Shown: one piece after another, positions 53,967 to 61,742 of the stretch
Layout of the letters: each line of letters opens with the position of its first letter
Numbering within the stretch: position 1 is the first letter of the stretch
DNA from: an uncultured Faecalibacterium sp.
GTDB lineage: Bacteria; Bacillota; Clostridia; Oscillospirales; Ruminococcaceae
DNA: 64,000 bases
Direction of reading: 5' to 3'
Assembly (NCBI GenBank): GCA_934539245.1
Contig: CAKTCK010000001.1
Location: forward strand, 18,583-82,582
Position numbers and translations under genes: made by a program
The notes under the pieces: model-generated
Seen by the model: only the letters and a program-made list of their open reading frames with translations
Told to the model about the DNA's origin: nothing
Database searches by the model: none

Positions 53967-54276
53967 CTTGTTGCTGCCTGCTCATTTTTATCGTGATGAA
54001 ATTTCATCAAACGCCCTGCTTGGCAGATTCTTGCGCTATCTATCCATATTCCGCCGGGAAAACCTGATGCAAGCCACGGCATCCCATGACACTGGACGGC
54101 ACTCCATGGCACCAGATGCAAAGAGATTCCATGTTGTTCCAAATGGGCGTAGGGATTCCCGCTCATCAATGCTGCATCCCGCTGCACCGCTGTCCACGTT
54201 CGCCCCTCTTGAAATATAGCCCCCTCCATGGTTTAATGCAGACACACATCGACCAGAAGGAAAAGAGGTGCATTGT

Positions 54277-54510
54277 TTGAATAATACGATCCGCTATCCG
54301 AACATGGGAACCGTTAAGAAAGCCGCTGAAATCTATGGATTGTCACCGTCCTATATCCGGCGGCTTTGCAAGACCGGAAAAATCCGGTATGTGAATGCCG
54401 GGCGCGGTTGGCTTGTGAATCTGGACAGCCTGGCCCGGTACTTTGAGCAGGGCGACCCGCCCCCAACAGAGCAAAGCCGGACCGCCCACGGCGTCCGGCA
54501 GATCGGATGA
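54277..54510 (+). CDS. Excisionase-like helix-turn-helix protein 2
   Basis: 77 residues from TTG 54277 with GAGGTG 6 nt upstream. Core VKKAAEIYGLSPSYIRRLCK and GWLVNLDSLARYFEQGD match protein 1 at most positions, and the Gly-Asp-Pro turn is shared, so the two are paralogues. It stands near the right end, after the small ORFs. Confidence 0.72.
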   Translation: MNNTIRYPNMGTVKKAAEIYGLSPSYIRRLCKTGKIRYVNAGRGWLVNLDSLARYFEQGDPPPTEQSRTAHGVRQIG

Positions 54511-54593
54511 TGAACACACCCGGGAGCACACCGAGAACGTACACCCCGCCCGGCGGCGAGGTGTAACACACTAGATTTTCACGGAAAGTCGTG

Positions 54594-54700
54594 TGCTCTT
54601 GCAGAGGGCCCAGAGCTTGCAAGCAGGGCAGACGTATATACAATACGCTGCTCTTGCAAGCAATGGCCCTGTACATACACGGCCCCTTGCGTTGCAAGAA
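54594..54700 (+). ncRNA. Candidate structured RNA with repeated TTGCAAG
   Basis: Stem 1: GCTCT / AGAGC near 54595-54616. Stem 2: TCTTGCAA (54652-54659) with TTGCAAGA (54692-54699), extended inward by GCAA/TTGC and GGCC/GGCC. TGCTCTTGCA occurs at 54594 and 54649. The region from 54545 to 55020 is otherwise C/A-rich and holds a weak AAAGCC/GGCTTTTT hairpin at 54945-54980. No promoter found. Confidence 0.35.
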
Positions 54701-55020
54701 CTTGTTGGGAAGAATCCCAAACCCACATAGCCGCCCCGCTCTGGCAGCGCCACAGCCACCGCACCCCGCCGCAGCACCGGCAGGAGAACGCCCAGCACCA
54801 CACACACGCCCACGATCAGACCGCCCGGCGGCATCCCGGACACACGCAGCACACACCCGCACGGCCCAGATCAGACACCCAGCCGCCCACGCTGGAAGCT
54901 GTGCAGCGCCCGCAGCCCCACACGATCAGCCCCCAGACAGCACGAAAGCCCGCCCGACTATCAAGCCGGACAGGCTTTTTCTTTTGCATAATGGAACCGG
55001 ACACCGCCCGGCGGCAGCGA

Positions 55021-55455
55021 TCAGGCAAGATGCAACTGCTCTTTCAAAGCCTGTTGCAGCACCCGGGAGAAGTTGACCCCCTGCGCCATTGCGGCATCAT
55101 TCAGCCACGCCGGAATAGAAAGGGTTTTCTTGACAGACTTTTCAAAATGCTTCTTGGCATACTCTGCCACATCCACAGAAACCACATTCACGATTGCTTC
55201 ACCCACCGGCATATCCGGGTCAAGTTCTTTGGACACGGCCACCGGGTCAACATCCGCCAGCTTAGACGGCGCAGGGATTGCATCTCCATCCCGCTGTGCG
55301 GTATACAGATAGCTTGCAAGGCATTCCACAGCCATTTGCATGGCATCTTCAAAGCTATCACCCTGCGTTGCAAGATAATTCAAATCCGGGAAAATCACCG
55401 AATAGCCGTCATTCTCTTTGTAGAAACAGGCTGGATACATAGACAACATACTCAT
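55021..55455 (-). CDS. hicB: HicB-type antitoxin
   Basis: 144 residues. N-terminal partial RNase-H-like domain (YPACFYKENDGYSVIFPDLN, SFEDAMQMAVECLASYL) and a C-terminal ribbon-helix-helix-like segment (KKTLSIPAWLNDAAMAQGVN) that binds DNA. Neutralises HicA and represses the hicAB promoter. Encoded just downstream of hicA. Confidence 0.88.
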   Translation of the reverse strand: MSMLSMYPACFYKENDGYSVIFPDLNYLATQGDSFEDAMQMAVECLASYLYTAQRDGDAIPAPSKLADVDPVAVSKELDPDMPVGEAIVNVVSVDVAEYAKKHFEKSVKKTLSIPAWLNDAAMAQGVNFSRVLQQALKEQLHLA

Positions 55456-55488
55456 GCCCCCTAACGTGTTTGGAGAAAGGGCAAGGAC

Positions 55489-55680
55489 TTATTTAAGCCC
55501 CGCCTGTCTCCGAATAGATAACTCCGTTCGTCTGTCAAGCTCTTTTCCTTTGTGGAAAGGGATAGTAACCTTGCCTTCTTTGGTCGGGTGTACGTACTGC
55601 CTGTGTGAGCCGTTTTGCTCTTTGAACACCCAGCCGTCTGCAAGGATTATCTTTTCCATCTCGCGCGGTTTTAATGGCAT
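55489..55680 (-). CDS. hicA: HicA-type mRNA interferase toxin
   Basis: 63 residues from ATG 55678-55680 with AAGGAG upstream. dsRBD-like fold with KIILADGWVFKEQNGSHRQY, including the catalytic His, and VTIPFHKGKEL. Cleaves mRNA in translation when free. Gene order hicA-hicB is usual. It stabilises the element or aborts phage infection. Confidence 0.88.
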   Translation of the reverse strand: MPLKPREMEKIILADGWVFKEQNGSHRQYVHPTKEGKVTIPFHKGKELDRRTELSIRRQAGLK

Positions 55681-55703
55681 CGCCGTCAACTCCTTACAGG
55701 TAT

Positions 55704-55738
55704 AGTATATCATTTTGTACGTATTGTGTCAATACGTA
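55704..55738 (-). promoter_or_regulatory. hicAB promoter and operator
   Basis: Minus-strand TTGACA (55727-55732), 17 bp, TATACT (55704-55709). TACGTATTG-N3-CAATACGTA (55718-55738), a perfect 9-bp inverted repeat, covers the -35. Fits autorepression by HicB. Confidence 0.85.
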
Positions 55739-55942
55739 ATTAAAACATTTCATCCTATCACCGTTGTTTCACGGTGGTATCTATACCCAATAGCGTACAG
55801 CCAGACCGGTATGCGCTGCACTCGTCCTTGTGATGGGAAAGCCCCCGGCGGACACCATCCGGCACGCGCAGCAGCCACACCCAGACCGCCCGCAAATTTC
55901 GCAGCCTGAACCGCCCCACCCACGCCGCCGGGCATCCAGCAC

Positions 55943-55991
55943 AAGGCACTCCGACAAGGCATTTTTTGAGCAATAAGGCACAAACAAGGCA
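55943..55991. promoter_or_regulatory. Right cluster of AAGGCA arm-type sites
   Basis: Four direct copies at 55943, 55956, 55975 and 55986. CAATAAGGCA-type context of the third and fourth copies matches the left-end pair at 47884-47904. Confidence 0.6.
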
Positions 55992-56023
55992 CATTCTGAT
56001 AGATTTGCAACGCATACAAAAGC

Positions 56024-56074
56024 AAAAATCCCACGATACACGCCGTTGCTTCAACGGTATATCGCAGGATTTTT
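56024..56074 (-). terminator. Element-supplied terminator of tRNA-Thr
   Basis: Long hairpin with AAAAATCC / GGATTTTT outer arms and CGTTG / CAACG inner arms, directly after the tRNA 3' end; leftward tail TTTTTGC. It replaces the native terminator now left at 47695. Confidence 0.7.
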
Positions 56075-56121
56075 CTTGGAGCTGGTGACAGGAGTTGAAC
56101 CTGCAACCCACTGATTACAAA
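56071..56121. repeat. attR: 51-bp repeat inside the intact tRNA-Thr gene
   Basis: Perfect match to 47729-47779. Confidence 0.92.
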
Positions 56122-56151
56122 TCAGTTGCGCTGCCATTGCGCCACACCAGC
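56077..56151 (-). tRNA. tRNA-Thr(UGU)
   Basis: Read leftward from 56151: acceptor GCTGGTG/CACCAGC, D arm GCGC/GCGC, anticodon stem ACTGA/TCAGT with loop TTTGTAA (anticodon TGT), T arm GCAGG/CCTGT with TTCAACT loop, discriminator T and encoded CCA. Its 3' half is element-derived. Confidence 0.95.
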
Positions 56152-56297
56152 AAAGGTTACTAGAATAGTATAACACAGGCACGGCCATTTGGCAAGGATT
56201 GTTTTTTGCAGGGGATAATAATCCTTGAAAACAGACAAAAATAATAGAAAACAATACACAAGTATAAAAATATGCTACAATTTTAAACAATTTTACA

Positions 56298-56326
56298 TTG
56301 CAAATTTTTTGACGATGTGCTATGCT
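56298..56326 (+). promoter_or_regulatory. Promoter of the alcohol dehydrogenase gene
   Basis: TTGCAA, 17-bp spacer, TATGCT. Confidence 0.7.
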
Positions 56327-56385
56327 GAAACGTAGAGAAACGCCGCCGGAAAGGCGGCTGCAAACAGATTTGGAGGATTTGTATT

Positions 56386-57534
56386 ATGGCTGATCGCATT
56401 GTTCTGAATACCATCTCCTACCACGGCCACGGTGCTATCGAGAACATCGTTCCCGAGCTGACCGCCCGCGGCTACAAGAAGGCTTTCGTCTGCTCCGACC
56501 CCGACCTGATCAAGTTTGGCGTTACCAAAAAGGTCACCGACCTGCTGGATGCCGCAAACTTTGCCTACGCTGTTTACAGCGAGATCAAGCCCAACCCCAC
56601 CATCGCCAACGTGCAGGACGGCGTGGCTGCCTTCAAGGCTGCCGAGGCTGACTGCATCGTGACCATCGGCGGCGGCTCCTCCATGGATACCGCAAAGGCC
56701 ATCGGCATCATCATCAATAACCCCGAGTTTGCGGACGTCCGCTCTCTGGAAGGTGTTGCTCCCACCAAGAAGCACGCGGTGTTCACCATTGCAGTGCCCA
56801 CCACCGCCGGTACTGCTGCCGAGGTCACCATCAACTACGTTATCACCGACGTGGAGAAGAAGCGCAAGTTCGTCTGCGTGGACACCAACGATATCCCCGA
56901 GATCGCTGTGGTCGACCCCGACATGATGTCCTCCATGCCCAAGGGTCTGACCGCCGCCACCGGTATGGATGCTCTGACTCACGCCATTGAGGGCTACATC
57001 ACCAAGGGTCACTGCGTCATCTCCGATATGTTCCATCTGGAAGCCATCAAGCTCATCAGCCAGAGCCTGCGCGGCGCTGTGCAGAACACCCCGGAGGGCC
57101 GCGAGGGCATGGCTCTGGGTCAGTACATTGCCGGTATGGGCTTCTCCAACGTAGGTCTGGGCATCGTGCACTCCATGGCACACGGCTTGTCTGCTCTGTA
57201 TGACACTCCCCATGGTGTGGCCTGCGCCATCCTGCTGCCCGTCGGTCTGGAGTACAACAAGAGCGTTGCCGGTGAGCGTTACCGCGCCGTTGGCAAGGCG
57301 ATGGGCGTTATGGGCATCGATGAGATGAACGATGTGGAAGCCGCTGACGCCACCATCGCCGCTGTCAAGCAGCTGAGCGCAGACGTGGGCATCCCCGCAA
57401 ACCTGCACGGCATCCTGAAGGAAGAGGACATCCAGTTCCTCGCCGAGTCCGCTTTTGCAGACGCCTGCCGTCCCGGCAACCCCCGCGACACCAGCGTGGA
57501 GGAGATCGTGGAGCTGTATAAGAGCCAGCTGTAA
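56386..57534 (+). CDS. Iron-containing alcohol dehydrogenase (lactaldehyde-reductase-like)
   Basis: 382 residues, the FucO length. NAD-binding IGGGSSMDTAKAIG near 95, VPTTAGTAAEVT near 140, and Fe ligands in GMDALTHAIEGY (Asp and His) and HSMAHGLSALYDTPHG (two His). Group III alcohol dehydrogenase; lactaldehyde, propanediol or other short alcohols possible. Own promoter and terminator. It lies just outside the integrated element. Confidence 0.92.
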   Translation: MADRIVLNTISYHGHGAIENIVPELTARGYKKAFVCSDPDLIKFGVTKKVTDLLDAANFAYAVYSEIKPNPTIANVQDGVAAFKAAEADCIVTIGGGSSMDTAKAIGIIINNPEFADVRSLEGVAPTKKHAVFTIAVPTTAGTAAEVTINYVITDVEKKRKFVCVDTNDIPEIAVVDPDMMSSMPKGLTAATGMDALTHAIEGYITKGHCVISDMFHLEAIKLISQSLRGAVQNTPEGREGMALGQYIAGMGFSNVGLGIVHSMAHGLSALYDTPHGVACAILLPVGLEYNKSVAGERYRAVGKAMGVMGIDEMNDVEAADATIAAVKQLSADVGIPANLHGILKEEDIQFLAESAFADACRPGNPRDTSVEEIVELYKSQL

Positions 57535-57565
57535 ATTCTTTTTGACAAACTGAATCTATAATAAT

Positions 57566-57607
57566 ACAGCGCCCCGCTATCTTGCGAAAAAGACGGCGGG
57601 GCGCTGT
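57566..57607 (+). terminator. Terminator after the alcohol dehydrogenase gene
   Basis: ACAGCGCCCCGC / GCGGGGCGCTGT, 18-base loop, followed by GTTATG; weak T-tail but a very stable stem. Confidence 0.6.
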
Positions 57608-57647
57608 GTTATGCAATAGTTAAAATGCGGTATGATGAAGATGATGT

Positions 57648-58475
57648 TTAATGTGCCGGAAAATAGGAGTTTGCAATATCAGAAGCAATTTCAGCAACTG
57701 AAATTCCGTTTATGGTTTCTGGAAGCAGATTGTCTTGTGTGTATCCATTCTGTTCTAGATAAGTCCAGACTTTAGCCACTTCTTCTGAAGAAAGATCAAA
57801 GTCGACTTCATCAAAGCGGCTTTTGTCCAGAATGGCATTTTCATCCCGGAACAGAACGAATAAACCTTTTTGACGAGCAATTCTCAAATTGACAGTTTTA
57901 TCATAAATCAACAGAACGGCTTCATCCTGTTGATTGAAAAATTTGTTGTAGATTTTCTCTAATAGGCGTGAACGGATATAGTCGATGGTTATAAGGTCGG
58001 TCTCTTCTAATTTAGTCAGTTGATGCAAAGAAATATTGCGAATTGACCCTATTGGCATTTCTCCGATATCGCCCAGTGTAACCGTGTATGATGTGAATTT
58101 ATCAGAAAGAGATGTTTTGAAGTCCTGTGCAGGTGTATATAGAATTCTGAAATTCCCATTGCAATGTTCTCTTCCGAGTCCGAAATAAACAGAGACCCAA
58201 GGATCTATGGTCAAATCAACAAGTTTTGTTGGAATGCCATAGTGCTGAGAAATTGCAATACAGTCTTTTAGTGTTTGTTCAGGGAAACCTTGGTTATATA
58301 GCTGTTCCAAGAAATCACAAAAAGCTTGCATAGCTTTTTCTCTGCGGTCCGAATCGCGCTTTCGACCTAGATTGGGTTTCAATTCATCTGGATTTGTGTA
58401 CCCCCTGAAATAATACTCGCTTGGCGAGAGCGAGCTTATAAAGTGTTGCAGTTGGTCGAATGTTGTTATTCTCAT
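57648..58475 (-). CDS. FRG-domain protein
   Basis: 275 residues. FRG signature: YYFRGYTN (21-28) with the Phe-Arg-Gly motif, PNLGR, and QHYGIPTKLVDLTIDPWVS (77-95). No membrane segment. Molecular role of FRG domains is not established. The start overlaps the stop of the Mrr/coiled-coil gene by 4 nt, so the two are translated together. AT content is clearly higher than in the core genes around it, consistent with transfer. Likely effector or sensor of a defence module (inference). Confidence 0.82.
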   Translation of the reverse strand: MRITTFDQLQHFISSLSPSEYYFRGYTNPDELKPNLGRKRDSDRREKAMQAFCDFLEQLYNQGFPEQTLKDCIAISQHYGIPTKLVDLTIDPWVSVYFGLGREHCNGNFRILYTPAQDFKTSLSDKFTSYTVTLGDIGEMPIGSIRNISLHQLTKLEETDLITIDYIRSRLLEKIYNKFFNQQDEAVLLIYDKTVNLRIARQKGLFVLFRDENAILDKSRFDEVDFDLSSEEVAKVWTYLEQNGYTQDNLLPETINGISVAEIASDIANSYFPAH

Positions 58476-60229
58476 AATCTGACATCTCCAATCGGTTGAG
58501 GATAAATTTCTTTTTCAAGACGGTCTTTTATGCCGCCCTTCTCGGCTTCGTTTAAAATTTGCTGTTGCAAAGCGCTTAGCTTCTTTTGTGCATTTGCTTC
58601 ACAGGCGGCATTCTTTTGCGGAAATTCTTGCTCTAGTGTCTGGATATGTTCTTGCAGAATACGAATTTTCGCATCCAGTTCAGCATCGCGCTTTTTACGG
58701 AACAGAGTAAAGGCGTTTTTCTGGCTTGCAATTTCATCAATCTGCTTTTGTGCCTGCGTCTGCTCCGTTTCAAACGCCTGCACAAGGCGTTTCATCTCCT
58801 CTTGCTTTTCTGCTTCAATTTTGACACATTCCGCATGGTAACGGGTAAGCAAGGCTGTAGTAAGAGCTTTGCATTCCTGTTCAGCCTTTTCACGCGCAAG
58901 GCGTTCGGCTTTTTCACGTGCAAGGCGCTCGGCTTCCTGTTTTTCTTTCAGCAACCGTTCTTGTTCCTGACGGCGTTGTGCTTCCCGTTGCGCTTGAAGG
59001 AGTTGCTCTTGTTTTTGCTGTTCAACTTTCAAAGTTTCTTTAAGAGCTTCCCCAAAAGTTTTTCTTAAAGCAAATTCATATGCTTTCTGGCGGGCGATAT
59101 CTCTTTTACACCCAAAAGCAGCACGAGTATCTTGGAATAGTTGCCGGTGCTGTTGAAGTTCGTTTGTCAGATGCTTGTCTTTTCTCCAAAAACTCCAATC
59201 CTCTTGTATAGTGCTCTCAGTAAAGGATAGATAACCTAGAATATCAAGCAAATCATCAAGATAATCTTTGGATTTGTTGATAGAGTACTTGTCAATAATA
59301 TATTCCTGCTGCAAATTGAAGATTTTTAGTTCTTCCAACTTTGTTAAATCATTCAGAGTGAATCGATCAAACACAGGAGGCAGGGCACTGATAATCTGTC
59401 GAAACTGTTCATATTCATAACAGATAAACCAATAGGATTGATTGAACTCATCCTGAGTGAGGGTCATTTCGTTTTTTGCAGCCCAGCGCAATTGTTTATC
59501 GATAGTTGGACAATGAAATTTTGTGAGCTCTTCAATTGAATCGATTCTCTTATGAATGGAATCGGATAAACGACTTATATAAGCCATTTTTTGCAGAAGC
59601 TGATTTTCTATGCGATTCCAGCTTTGCATTTCATTGCAAAAGAACTCAATGGATTGAATGATGCCCGCACATTCGAATCGTGACTCTTGAACCAGATAGG
59701 CAGATGCCATTCTGAAATAAGCATCGGCTTGTGTTTCAAAGGTGGTTGATTCTGGGGTGCTTTTCTCGACTCTTTCGCGGATTTGTAAAGCAATTTGTGC
59801 TTCTTGCTCTTTCCGTTGACGGCGGTAGTCATCATAGGTTGCAATTTTAGGTTTTGCAGGGGAAAGCGTGTGGGTATCAGTTGTCAAATCTTCTTCCGGC
59901 ATATAATCCGCAATATTCCAGAACTTCACCCGCAGTTTCCGTGCTTCTTCTTTTGCCTGCGGTGTTAATTCGGAATTGCTCAGAATGACCGCAATATCGC
60001 AATCATAATAAGATGCGCCGGTGAATGCTTCCTGAACGGCTTTGTTTGGGACAGACCCTTGATAAAGCTTGCACTGAATGCCAAACCGGATGCCGCTTTG
60101 TTCCGCAATGATATCCACACCATGGTCGCCGGAACCGGAGGTCACATCGGCCTTGGTAAAGCCTTTTTTCAAAAGACACTCCGCGCAATAACGCTCAAAG
60201 TCCCAACCGCTCATCGAAGAAAAATCCAT
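58472..60229 (-). CDS. Mrr-like restriction endonuclease with coiled-coil C-terminus
   Basis: 585 residues from ATG 60227-60229 with AGGAGG upstream; the frame is open far upstream only as antisense of the CmpB gene. N-terminal PD-(D/E)xK nuclease (5-110): MSGWDFERYCAECLLKKGF, GDHGVDII with Asp39, and IQCKLYQG with Gln52 and Lys54. Residues 120-400 are helical with no family I recognise (WFICYEYEQFRQII). Residues about 400-560 are a long Glu/Lys/Gln/Arg coiled coil. The nuclease head and sensing rod resemble type IV restriction proteins. Paired with the FRG gene. Confidence 0.82.
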   Translation of the reverse strand: MDFSSMSGWDFERYCAECLLKKGFTKADVTSGSGDHGVDIIAEQSGIRFGIQCKLYQGSVPNKAVQEAFTGASYYDCDIAVILSNSELTPQAKEEARKLRVKFWNIADYMPEEDLTTDTHTLSPAKPKIATYDDYRRQRKEQEAQIALQIRERVEKSTPESTTFETQADAYFRMASAYLVQESRFECAGIIQSIEFFCNEMQSWNRIENQLLQKMAYISRLSDSIHKRIDSIEELTKFHCPTIDKQLRWAAKNEMTLTQDEFNQSYWFICYEYEQFRQIISALPPVFDRFTLNDLTKLEELKIFNLQQEYIIDKYSINKSKDYLDDLLDILGYLSFTESTIQEDWSFWRKDKHLTNELQQHRQLFQDTRAAFGCKRDIARQKAYEFALRKTFGEALKETLKVEQQKQEQLLQAQREAQRRQEQERLLKEKQEAERLAREKAERLAREKAEQECKALTTALLTRYHAECVKIEAEKQEEMKRLVQAFETEQTQAQKQIDEIASQKNAFTLFRKKRDAELDAKIRILQEHIQTLEQEFPQKNAACEANAQKKLSALQQQILNEAEKGGIKDRLEKEIYPQPIGDVRL

Positions 60230-60320
60230 GCTCGACCTCCTGCAATGTTTACATAGTATAAAACAAGTATAGCACAGTTGGTTCTGGTGCGCCATATTTT
60301 GAAAAATTTCCTTCCGCCCC

Positions 60321-60349
60321 TTGTACAAACCGCCTGAACCTAGTACAAT
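60321..60349 (+). promoter_or_regulatory. Promoter of the CmpB-family gene
   Basis: TTGTAC, 17-bp spacer, TACAAT. Confidence 0.65.
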
Positions 60350-60382
60350 CAGAACATAAAATTTGAAGGCGAGGAAAGCGCG

Positions 60383-61690
60383 ATGACACTGAACTTCTAC
60401 ACGCTGGGCGTGCTGTATCTGGTCTATTCCTTCCTTGGATGGGTAGGGGAGACCGTGGTGGCTACCTTCCGGGGCAAGCGGTTTGCAAACCGCGGCATGG
60501 CATCGGGGCCGTTTTGCTTTGTGTACGGCACTACGGCCATCCTGATGGCGGTGGGCTTTGCAGATATGCGTACAAAGCCCGTGGCGCTGTTTGTGGCCTG
60601 TATGCTCACGGCTACCGTGGTGGAGTGGCTCACGGCAAAGCTGTTGGAGCGGCTGCACAACCGCAAATGGTGGGACTACTCCGATAAAAAATTCAACCTG
60701 AACGGCTATGTCTGCCTGCAGTACTCGGTGCTGTGGGGCGCGCTGGGTATGGTGACTGTGCTTTGGGGCAACGGGCTGTTGCTGCGGCTGTGTGCCCTTG
60801 TGCCGGGGTGGCTGCTGCATCCGCTGGTGTGGGTGGCGCTGGGCATCGCGGCGCTGGACCAGCTGGGCTCGGCGGTGCTGGTGGGGCGGTATGCGGCGCA
60901 GCATCCGGTGCTGGAACAGCTGAACCAGAAGCTGGAAGAGCGCTCCGATACCCTGCGCCGCCGCATTGCCGTGTATGTGGAAAAGCGCATCCAGCGCGCC
61001 TACCCGGAGGCTGCCCGGCGGCAGCCCACGGCAGTACAGAAAGGGCAGGCCGACTTCCTCAGCGCGGCAGACCTGTTGTGGCTGTTCGTCATCGGGGCGT
61101 TTCTGGGCGACATGGTGGAGACCGTGTTCTGCCGCCTGACCGCCGGAGTGTGGATGAGCCGTTCTAGCTTGGTGTGGGGGCCCTTCAGCGTGGTGTGGGG
61201 TCTGGCGCTGGCCATGGCTACCGTGCTGCTGCGGCAGAATCAGGAAAAAAGCGACCGCTATCTCTTTGCCTTTGGTACGGTGCTGGGCGGCGTGTACGAG
61301 TACGTGTGCAGCGCTGTCACCGAGCTGTTGTTCGGCACGGTGTTCTGGGATTACAGCAAGTTCAAATTCAATCTGGGCGGGCGCATCAATCTGCTGTACT
61401 GCTTTTTCTGGGGCATTGCGGCGGTGCTGTGGATGCGCTACGGCTACCCACTGGTGCTGAAACTGATGAAAAAGGTGCGCAGCCATATCCGTCCGTGGAT
61501 GACGGCAGCGCTGGCGGTGTTCATGGCGGTGAATATGCTCACCAGTGCACTGGCACTGGCGCGGTACGATGCCCGCACCAGCGGCGAAGCGCCCAGCAGC
61601 CAGCTGGAGGTATTTTTGGACGAGCATTTCGACAATGCCCGCATGGAGCGCATCTATCCCAACGCCAAAAAAGTGACCAAGACAGAATAA
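60383..61690 (+). CDS. CmpB-family putative ABC-transporter-like membrane protein, duplicated
   Basis: 435 residues with about ten membrane spans. Two homologous halves: VYSFLGWVGETVVA with WDYSDKKFNLNGYVCL in the first, and FVIGAFLGDMVETVF with WDYSKFKFNLGGRINL in the second, so an internal duplication. A charged linker (about 175-225) joins them. The Pfam family is called ABC_trans_CmpB but transport has not been shown. Followed by a single span near 375-395. Confidence 0.78.
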   Translation: MTLNFYTLGVLYLVYSFLGWVGETVVATFRGKRFANRGMASGPFCFVYGTTAILMAVGFADMRTKPVALFVACMLTATVVEWLTAKLLERLHNRKWWDYSDKKFNLNGYVCLQYSVLWGALGMVTVLWGNGLLLRLCALVPGWLLHPLVWVALGIAALDQLGSAVLVGRYAAQHPVLEQLNQKLEERSDTLRRRIAVYVEKRIQRAYPEAARRQPTAVQKGQADFLSAADLLWLFVIGAFLGDMVETVFCRLTAGVWMSRSSLVWGPFSVVWGLALAMATVLLRQNQEKSDRYLFAFGTVLGGVYEYVCSAVTELLFGTVFWDYSKFKFNLGGRINLLYCFFWGIAAVLWMRYGYPLVLKLMKKVRSHIRPWMTAALAVFMAVNMLTSALALARYDARTSGEAPSSQLEVFLDEHFDNARMERIYPNAKKVTKTE

Positions 61691-61705
61691 ATTCCGTTTT
61701 TCCCC

Positions 61706-61734
61706 TTGCGTTTTTGTCCCAAAGCAGGTATAAT
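61706..61734 (+). promoter_or_regulatory. Promoter of the riboswitch-antiporter unit
   Basis: TTGCGT, 17-bp spacer, TATAAT, 9 bp before the riboswitch. Confidence 0.8.
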
Positions 61735-61742
61735 ACCCTCTG

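Larger units (their letters stand above)
47729..56121. mobile_element. PICI-like/satellite integrative element in tRNA-Thr
   Basis: Bounded by perfect 51-bp repeats. Leftward: CI-type repressor then integrase. Rightward: Cro-type regulator, 95-residue ORF, Xis-like protein, DnaD-type initiator, DnaB-type helicase, several ORFs of 33-56 residues, second Xis-like protein; then hicAB on the minus strand. No packaging or virion gene is visible. The divergent int-repressor / xis-replication plan is that of Gram-positive phage-inducible islands. AT content is higher between 49.9 and 50.6 kb than in the chromosome. Confidence 0.85.

Noticed and set aside
53896..54219. 107-codon ORF after the micro-protein genes
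   Set aside because: No ribosome site, spans a GC-rich hairpin and has a random-looking translation.
54571..54852. Hydrophobic minus-strand ORF of 93 codons, holin-like
   Set aside because: Hydrophobicity comes from G/T-rich composition; no ribosome site and no neighbouring lysis gene.
54591..55076. 161-codon plus-strand ORF in the C/A-rich stretch
   Set aside because: Pro/Ala/His/Arg-rich translation follows base composition; no start signal; runs into hicB antisense.
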